This document shows positions 58,510 to 64,000 of a DNA stretch of 64,000 nt, one piece after another; within the stretch, counting starts at the first letter, position 1, and each line of letters begins with the position of its first letter. Made by a program: the position numbers and the translations under genes. The stretch is from Streptomyces graminofaciens (GTDB lineage: Bacteria > Actinomycetota > Actinomycetes > Streptomycetales > Streptomycetaceae): the NCBI RefSeq assembly GCF_030294945.1, contig NZ_AP018448.1:930001-994000 (forward strand). Direction: 5' to 3'. The notes under the pieces are model-generated. The model saw only the letters and a list, made by a program, of their open reading frames with translations. It was not told where the DNA came from and did no database searches.

Positions 58510-60096
58510 CTACGGGGCGGGCGGTTCGAGGACGGCCATCGCCGCGTTGTGCCCCGGCACCCCGCTCACCCCACCGCCGCGCACGGCCCCCGCCCCACAC
58601 AGCAGGACGTTCGGGTGCCGCGTCTCGACGCCCCAGCGGCCGGTGCCCTCCTGGGCGTACGGCCAGGTCAGGTCGCGGTGGAAGATGTTGCCGCCGGGGA
58701 GGCCGAGGTCGCGTTCCAGGTCGAGCGGGGTCCTGGCCTCGATGCAGGGGCGGCCGTCCGCGTCGACGGCGAGGCAGTCGGCGATCGGCTCGGCGAGGTG
58801 GGCGTCCAGCTGGGCCAGGGTCGACTTCAGCAGCTCCTCGCGTACGGCGTCATTGTCGCCCTCGAACAGCCGCGCGGGGGTGTGCAGGCCGAAGAGGGTG
58901 AGCGTCTGGTAGCCCGCCTCGACCAGGTCGGGGCCGAGGATGGTCGGGTCGGTGAGCGAGTGGCAGTAGATCTCGGAGGGCGGCGCCTCGGGCAGCGCGC
59001 CGGCGGCGGCCTGGGCGTAGGAGGCGGCGAGTTGCTCGTAGCCCTCGGCGATGTGGAAGGTGCCGGAGAACGCCTCGTGCGGGTCGACGGACTCGTCACG
59101 CAGCCTCGGCAGCCGCTTGAGCAGCATGTTCACCTTGAGCTGTGCGCCCTCGGCAGGGGTGGCCGGTTCGTCGCCGGTCAGGGTGGCCAGTTCCTTCGGG
59201 GAGGCGTTGACCAGGACGTGGCGGGCGGCGACGACGCCTTCGCCGTCGGCTGTGCGGTAGGAGACCTCGGCGGACCGGCCGTCCGTGTCGATGCGTGTCG
59301 CCTCGTGCCCGGTGGCGAGCACCGCGCCCGCGTCCCGGGCGGCCCCGGCCAGCGCGTCCGTGAGCGCGCCCATGCCGCCGACCGGTACGTCCCACGCGCC
59401 GGTGCCGCCGCCGATCACGTGGTAGAGGAAGCAGCGGTTCTGGCGCAGGGAGGGGTCGTGGGCGTCCGCGAAGGTGCCGATCAGGGCGTCGGTGAGGACG
59501 ACTCCGCGTACGAGGTCGTCCTCGAACGCCGACTCGACAGTGGTGCCGATGGGCTCCTCGAAGAGGGTCCGCCAGGCGTCCTCGTCGTCGATGCGGCGGC
59601 GCAGTTCGTCCCGGGCGGGCAGGGGCTCGGTGAGCGTCGGGAACACTCGTTCGGCGACGCGGCCGGTCATGCCGTAGAAGCGCTTCCAGGCCTGGTACTC
59701 GCGGTCGGAGCCGGTCAGCCGTGCGAACGCCTCGCGGGTGCGGCGCTCGCTGCCGCCGACGAGGAGGCCGGTGGGCTGTCCGTGGCGTTCGACGGGGGTG
59801 TACGAGGAGATCGTGCGGCCGCGGACGCGGAAGTCCAGGTCGAGGTCCCGCACGATCTTCTTCGGCAGCAGGCTGACCAGGTACGAGTACCGCGAGAGCC
59901 GGGCGTCGATCCCGGCGAAGGGGCGCGTGGAGACGGCCGCTCCCCCGGTGTGGTCGAGGCGCTCCAGCACGAGCACGGACCGCCCGGCGCGGGCCAGATA
60001 GGCGGCGGCGACCAGGCCGTTGTGACCGCCGCCGACGATCACGGCGTCGTACGAACGGTGACCGGGGCTTGCGGGGTGTGCTTCGTGTGCGGGCAT
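58510..60096 (-). CDS. CrtI-like FAD-dependent phytoene-desaturase-family oxidoreductase
   Basis: A 528-residue FAD oxidoreductase. I chose ATG 60096 (MPAHEAHPASPGHRSYDAVI). FAD dinucleotide motif: DAVIVGGGHNGLVAAAYLAR (~residues 16-35). A second cofactor patch is GGMGALTDALAGAARDAGAV. The C-terminus holds LLCGAGAVRGGGVSGVPGHN, the G-rich FAD motif typical of CrtI-type and mammalian PYROXD2-like proteins. No other carotenoid genes are near, so carotenoid function is not implied. It is upstream of, and in the same direction as, the operon at 57245, but 150 bases away and with the operator between. Confidence 0.87.
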   Translation of the reverse strand: MPAHEAHPASPGHRSYDAVIVGGGHNGLVAAAYLARAGRSVLVLERLDHTGGAAVSTRPFAGIDARLSRYSYLVSLLPKKIVRDLDLDFRVRGRTISSYTPVERHGQPTGLLVGGSERRTREAFARLTGSDREYQAWKRFYGMTGRVAERVFPTLTEPLPARDELRRRIDDEDAWRTLFEEPIGTTVESAFEDDLVRGVVLTDALIGTFADAHDPSLRQNRCFLYHVIGGGTGAWDVPVGGMGALTDALAGAARDAGAVLATGHEATRIDTDGRSAEVSYRTADGEGVVAARHVLVNASPKELATLTGDEPATPAEGAQLKVNMLLKRLPRLRDESVDPHEAFSGTFHIAEGYEQLAASYAQAAAGALPEAPPSEIYCHSLTDPTILGPDLVEAGYQTLTLFGLHTPARLFEGDNDAVREELLKSTLAQLDAHLAEPIADCLAVDADGRPCIEARTPLDLERDLGLPGGNIFHRDLTWPYAQEGTGRWGVETRHPNVLLCGAGAVRGGGVSGVPGHNAAMAVLEPPAP

Positions 60097-60186
60097 GGCT
60101 CTTGGTAACACGCGCTGATCGAGGTCGGCCAGGGGTGCGGGTCAGGTGGACCAACGGGGGTCGGACCGACGGCCACGACCACCGCG

Positions 60187-60228
60187 CCAGGGGCGACGCG
60201 GGCGGCAGATCGCCCGCGTCGCCCCTGG
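60187..60228. terminator. 18-bp perfect hairpin after the M4 protease gene
   Basis: CCAGGGGCGACGCGGGCG and its exact complement flank GCAGAT. It lies between the minus-strand protease stop (60255) and the CrtI-like gene start, so it should end protease transcription. Confidence 0.85.
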
Positions 60229-60254
60229 TCCTGGTTCGGATCAGATGGGGCCGG

Positions 60255-62648
60255 TCAGCCAGTCGTCACGGCGGTGTCGTCGATGACGAAGCTGGTCTGG
60301 AGCGAGGAGTCCTCGACTCCGGTGAACTTCAGGGTCACGGTGCTGCCCGCGAGCGACCCGAGGCTGAAGGACTTCTGTACATAGCCGCTGGCCGCGTTGA
60401 GGTTGGAGTAGGTGGCCAGGGTGGTCGACCCGGCGGTGACCGTCAGCTTGTCGTACTGGGTGCTGGTGGAGGTCTCGGCCGTGTCGACGTGCAGATAGAA
60501 GGTGAACGTGGTGTTGGTGCAGCCGCTCGGGATCGTCACCGACTGCGACAGCGTGTCGGTGTGGGTCGAGCCGTAGCCGTCGAGCCAGGCCTTGTAGGAG
60601 CCGGTGCGGGCCGCCTGGCTGCTGGAGCTGGTGATCACACCGCTCGACGCCGTCCAGGTGGTGTTGCCCGACTCGAAGCCCGCGTTGCCGAGGAGCTGGG
60701 TCGAGGTGCAGGAGCCGCTGCCGGAGGAGCTGACCGTCCAGGTGAAGGACGCGGTGCCGGTCGCGCCGGTGCTGTCGGTCACGGTGACGGTGGTGCTGTA
60801 GCTGCCTGCCGTGGTCGGGGTGCCGGAGATGACACCGGTGGAGCTGCTGATGGACAGGCCGGTGGGCAGGCCGGTCGCGGCGTAGGTCAGCGAGCCGCTG
60901 TTGGTGCTGCTCGCCGAGATCTGCAGGCTCACGGCGGTGCCGACGGTCGAGGACTGGCTGCCCGGGTTGGTGACCGTCACGCCGGTCGACGGGACGGTGA
61001 TGTGGCTGCCGACGTTGATGCCGGCGAAGGCGTTGCCGACACCCGCGTACTGCGTGGAGCTGGTGCCGTACAGGGCGGCCGCGGCGTTGAGGGCGGCTGT
61101 GCGGGCCCCGGAGTACGTGGTGCTCGACGTCATGTACGTCGTGAGCGCCTTGTACCAGATCTGCAGGGCGGCGGCCCGGCCGATGCCCGCGACGGCGACG
61201 CCGTCGGAGGTCGGGCTGTTGTAGGTGACGCCGTTGATGGTCTTGGAGCCGCTGCCCTCGGAGAGCAGGTAGAACATGTGGTTCGCCGGGCCCGAGGAGT
61301 AGTGGACGTCCAGGTTGCCGACGCCGGAGTACCAGCTGTCGGCGGAGCCGCCGTCCTTGTCGGGCTCGTCCATGTAACGCAGCGGCGTGCCGTCACCGTT
61401 GATGTCGATCTTCTCACCGATGAGGTAGTCACCGACGTCGGTGGAGTTGGCCGCGTAGAACTCCACGCCCGTGCCGAAGATGTCGGAGGTCGCCTCGTTG
61501 AGGCCGCCGGACTCGCCGGTGTAGTTCAGGTTCGCGGTGTTGGAGGTGACGCCGTGCGTCATCTCGTGACCGGCCACGTCCAGCGAGGTCAGCGCGTGGG
61601 TGCCGCCGGAGCCGTCGCCGTAGGTCATGCAGAAGCAGTCGTCGTCCCAGAAGGCGTTGACGTACGCCGAGCTGTAGTGGACGCGCGAGTAGGCGGCCAC
61701 GCCGTCGTTCTTGATGCCGCTTCGGCCGAAGGTGTTCTTGTAGAAGTCCCAGGTGGTCTGGGCGCCGAAGTGGGCGTCGACACCGGCGGTCTGCGTGTTG
61801 GAGCCGGAGCCGGTGCCCCAGGTGTCGTCGGTGTCGGTCATCAGGGTGCCGGTGCCCGACGTGCCGTTGTTCAGGCTGTACGTCTTGTGGGTGCCCCGTG
61901 TGGTGTCGTTCAGCTGGTACGTCGAGCCGGACAGCGTGGTGCCGATGGTGACGGTGCCGCTGTACTGGCTGTTGCCGGTACCGGTCTTGATGGCCTGGTA
62001 CTGGTAGAGCTTCTCCCCCGTCGTGGCGTCCGTGACGACGTGCAGCTGGCTGGGGGTGCCGTCGTCCTGGAGGCCGCCGATCACCGTCTCCCAGGCGAGC
62101 GTCGGGGTGCCCTTGCCCGCCCAGATCACCTTGCGGGCGCTGTCGGTGGTGGGCTTCTCCGCGTCCAGGGCCTTGGCCGCCTTGAGGGCCTTGGTCTCGG
62201 CGGCCGACTTGGTGAAGGTCGCGCTGGTGGAGGGGACCTTGATGGTGCGCTTGCTGTTGAAGGTGGTACTCACCGTGCCGGCGGCGAGGGAGGCCGGCGG
62301 GGTGTGTACGACGAGGTCGCCGCCGAGGACCGGCAGACCGGCGTAGGTGCGCTCGTACCGCGTGTGGAGCGTGCCGTCCTTGTCCTTGACGACGTCCTTG
62401 ACGACCAGCTTCTCCTTCGCCCCGAGGCCGAGGGAGTCGGCCGTCGCCACGGTCTGCTTGGATGCCTTCTTCAGCAGCGCCGTGTGCTGGGCCGGGGTGA
62501 GCTCGGCCTGCAGTCCCCCGGTGCGCAGGGGACTGGGGTGGGGAGCGGGCTTGGCGGCCGCGGGGACCGCCTGTACACCGAGGGCCAGGAGCGCCGCGGT
62601 GGCCGCGAGGGCTCCGGCTGCGGCCGCCTGAGGGGGGATACGTCTCAC
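60255..62648 (-). CDS. Secreted thermolysin-like M4 zinc metalloprotease with Ig-like and C-terminal domains
   Basis: A 797-residue secreted neutral protease. Starts at GTG 62648 with GGAG six bases upstream. Signal peptide: AAAAGALAATAALLALGVQA, ending near VPAAAKPA. FTP/PepSY propeptide follows (~residues 45-200; LGLGAKEKLVVKDVVKDKDG, GKGTPTLAWETVIGGLQDDG). Catalytic M4 domain: VAGHEMTHGVTS (HEMTH at residues 361-365) and GGLNEATSDIFG giving the third zinc ligand Glu. Then an immunoglobulin-like putative-Ig domain (GVTVTNPGSQSSTVGTAVSL, GLPTGLSISSSTGVISGTPT) and a C-terminal beta-sandwich (LLGNAGFESGNTTWTASSGV). It degrades extracellular protein and may bind a polymer. Confidence 0.93.
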   Translation of the reverse strand: MRRIPPQAAAAGALAATAALLALGVQAVPAAAKPAPHPSPLRTGGLQAELTPAQHTALLKKASKQTVATADSLGLGAKEKLVVKDVVKDKDGTLHTRYERTYAGLPVLGGDLVVHTPPASLAAGTVSTTFNSKRTIKVPSTSATFTKSAAETKALKAAKALDAEKPTTDSARKVIWAGKGTPTLAWETVIGGLQDDGTPSQLHVVTDATTGEKLYQYQAIKTGTGNSQYSGTVTIGTTLSGSTYQLNDTTRGTHKTYSLNNGTSGTGTLMTDTDDTWGTGSGSNTQTAGVDAHFGAQTTWDFYKNTFGRSGIKNDGVAAYSRVHYSSAYVNAFWDDDCFCMTYGDGSGGTHALTSLDVAGHEMTHGVTSNTANLNYTGESGGLNEATSDIFGTGVEFYAANSTDVGDYLIGEKIDINGDGTPLRYMDEPDKDGGSADSWYSGVGNLDVHYSSGPANHMFYLLSEGSGSKTINGVTYNSPTSDGVAVAGIGRAAALQIWYKALTTYMTSSTTYSGARTAALNAAAALYGTSSTQYAGVGNAFAGINVGSHITVPSTGVTVTNPGSQSSTVGTAVSLQISASSTNSGSLTYAATGLPTGLSISSSTGVISGTPTTAGSYSTTVTVTDSTGATGTASFTWTVSSSGSGSCTSTQLLGNAGFESGNTTWTASSGVITSSSSQAARTGSYKAWLDGYGSTHTDTLSQSVTIPSGCTNTTFTFYLHVDTAETSTSTQYDKLTVTAGSTTLATYSNLNAASGYVQKSFSLGSLAGSTVTLKFTGVEDSSLQTSFVIDDTAVTTG

Positions 62649-62918
62649 TCTTGCTCCTACTGCGACGGCCGCGCGCCGGCGGCCGGTGACAGACCGGGCA
62701 GACGGGTCGTGCTGTCCGGGACGAGCTGAGCCGTGCGGTGTGGGGGGCTCCCGACCATGTGCAGACCGCGTGCGGCCTGCGCGGAAGGTGGGGGAACAAT
62801 GACAGCATTGACCGAGACATGTCATTCACTTGAAGGCCTTTCGAGGGCCATTCGAGGGTTATCCCTCTACGCCACGCGGTGACCTGTGCGTTTGCTGTGC
62901 GACACCGCGTGGCGACGG

Positions 62919-64000
62919 TCAGCGTCCGCCCGTCGCCCGCTGCTGCCGCAACGCGGCCACCCTCCGGTACAGCTGCACCGCCTCCCCGCCCCGGCCGAGT
63001 TGCTCCAGACAGTGGGCCTCGTCGTTGCGGCTGGCGAGGGCGTCGGGGTGGTCGGCGCCGAGGACGCGCTCACGGGCGTCGGCCACACTGCGGTACTCGG
63101 CGAGGGCGTCGGCCCAGCGGCCGAGCCAGCCGAGACCGACGGCGACCTCGCGGCGGCTGACGAGGGTGTCCGGGTGGTCGGCGCCGAGGACGCGCTCACG
63201 CAGGGCGCACACGTCCCGGGACTCGGCGAGGGCCTCCTCCCAGCGGCCGAGCCGGCCGAGGTTGACGCCGAGGCCGTGGCGGGCGCGCAGGGTCTCGGGG
63301 TGGGCGGGGCCGTGGACGCGGGTACGGTCGTCGACCAGGGCCCGGTAGAGGGTCAGCGCGTCGGCGCTGCGGCCGAGCCTGCCGAGGCTGATGCCGACCT
63401 CGTAGCGGGCGGCGAGGGTGTCCGGATGGTCGGGGCCGAGGGCCTGCGCACGGGCCTCGGCGACCTCCTGGTAGGTCTGGAGCGCCTCGGGCCAGCGCCC
63501 CAACTGGCCTAGTGCGTACGCCACTTCATATCGGGTGACGAGCGTGTCGGGGTGGTTGGCGCCAAGGACGCGGGCCCGCGCGGCGGCCACTTCGCTCGCC
63601 ATGCGGTACGAGTCCTCCAGCCGCCCGAGCCTGCTGAGGTTGTAGGCGAGGTTGTGCCGGCAGCGCAGGGTGTCCGGGTGATCGGGGCCCATGGCGCGCT
63701 GACGGGCGGCGAGCACGGACGTGTAGGCCTGGTGGGCCTCGAAGTGGCGGCCCAACTGGCCCAGCACGTATGCCATTTCCTGACGGGCGGCGAGCGTGTC
63801 GGGGTGCTCGGGGCCGAGAACGCGCTCCCTGGCACTGGCCACATGGGCGAACTCGCGCAGTGCGTCGGCCGGGCGGTCGGTGCGGCTGAGGGTGAAGCCG
63901 ACCTCGAAGCGGCTGGCGAGGGTGTCGGGATGGTCGGGGCCGAGAGCGTGCTCGCGTTCGGCGGCGACCGCGCGGTGCACCTCGCCGGCCTCCGTCCAGC
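62919..64000 (-). CDS. Kinesin-light-chain-type TPR protein, 5' end beyond window
   Basis: Minus-strand frame open from the window edge to the stop at 62919 (360 residues visible). It is made of about seven ~42-residue TPR units of the TPR_10 kind with the repeated signature LGPDHPDTLAARYEVGISLG, varying as VLGADHPDTLVSRREVAVGL and VHGPAHPETLRARHGLGVNL. The end reads YRRVAALRQQRATGGR. This repeat type is common in Streptomyces regulators and in signalling proteins fused to kinase or NTPase domains, so an N-terminal domain may lie outside the window. An internal GTG at 63980 is not a convincing start. Confidence 0.85.
   Translation of the reverse strand, partial: WTEAGEVHRAVAAEREHALGPDHPDTLASRFEVGFTLSRTDRPADALREFAHVASARERVLGPEHPDTLAARQEMAYVLGQLGRHFEAHQAYTSVLAARQRAMGPDHPDTLRCRHNLAYNLSRLGRLEDSYRMASEVAAARARVLGANHPDTLVTRYEVAYALGQLGRWPEALQTYQEVAEARAQALGPDHPDTLAARYEVGISLGRLGRSADALTLYRALVDDRTRVHGPAHPETLRARHGLGVNLGRLGRWEEALAESRDVCALRERVLGADHPDTLVSRREVAVGLGWLGRWADALAEYRSVADARERVLGADHPDALASRNDEAHCLEQLGRGGEAVQLYRRVAALRQQRATGGR

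Noticed and set aside
58510..60096. Carotenoid biosynthesis locus
   Set aside because: The CrtI-like fold is present, but no phytoene synthase, GGPP synthase or cyclase gene is nearby; the protein is as close to general PYROXD2-like oxidoreductases.
60069..62729. 886-residue plus-strand frame opposite the M4 protease
   Set aside because: Val/Gly/Arg-rich mirror of the protease gene without domains or a start signal.
1..64000. tRNA or rRNA genes
   Set aside because: No stretch with the conserved TTC-type arm and CCA-side pairing or rRNA signature was noticed; small RNAs cannot be excluded by eye.

Overview
The window looks like chromosomal DNA from a Streptomyces-type actinomycete. It has very high GC with strong third-position GC bias, many GTG starts, ATGA/GTGA gene overlaps, and lineage-typical families (SsgA-like, NsdA-like, DUF397, SAM methyltransferase of the DUF574 kind, SPW-repeat, GlsB, large LuxR/LAL regulator, SpoIIE-type PP2C). 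A perfect parS core (GTTTCACGTGAAAC at 16702-16715) suggests the oriC-proximal part of a chromosome rather than a plasmid or a distal arm.

Layout. 1-3764: a partial minus-strand gene, a membrane PP2C phosphatase, two small hypotheticals and a patch of debris (methyltransferase and HTH fragments, a small inverted-repeat element). 3761-10501: a five-gene organosulfur operon (sfnG, a DszC-like monooxygenase, ssuE, sfnB, ssuD) behind a cysteine-containing leader peptide, with a divergent LysR gene. 10502-12236: an IS5-type transposase relic, then an ECF sigma factor with a membrane partner. 12787-16608: photolyase, MerR regulator with a cobalamin-domain-like C-terminus, divergent ECF sigma with a truncated anti-sigma remnant, and an SPW membrane protein. 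16781-26565: phosphotransferase, P-loop kinase, GlsB protein, three GNATs, MerR/MFS pair, secreted peptidase and secreted DUF4232-type protein. 26807-36524: baeRF-type protein, SsgA-like protein, PAS-PP2C phosphatase, NsdA-like regulator, APH-fold protein, secreted amidase and CGNR regulator, several of them related to development or the cell wall. 36763-44477: LAL regulator and three alpha/beta hydrolases, MBL hydrolase, transglutaminase-like protein, DUF397. 44560-60096: acyl-CoA catabolism (two SCP-x-type thiolases, a DUF35 zinc-ribbon protein, a crotonase, three acyl-CoA synthetases, a nitronate-monooxygenase-like flavoprotein, a CrtI-like oxidoreductase), interrupted by a secreted penicillin-acylase homologue and a methyltransferase. 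60255-64000: secreted M4 protease and the 3' part of a TPR gene.

Three cross-cutting signals stand out. (1) Five short inverted-repeat elements are each flanked by CTAG or CCAG, and in every case the CTAG holds the TAG stop codon of a neighbouring gene. (2) Two acyl-CoA promoters share a near-identical 17-bp palindrome (TCTGA-N7-TCAGA), implying one regulator whose gene is not in this window. (3) The sulfur operon has a predicted cysteine-type leader peptide that is easy to miss.
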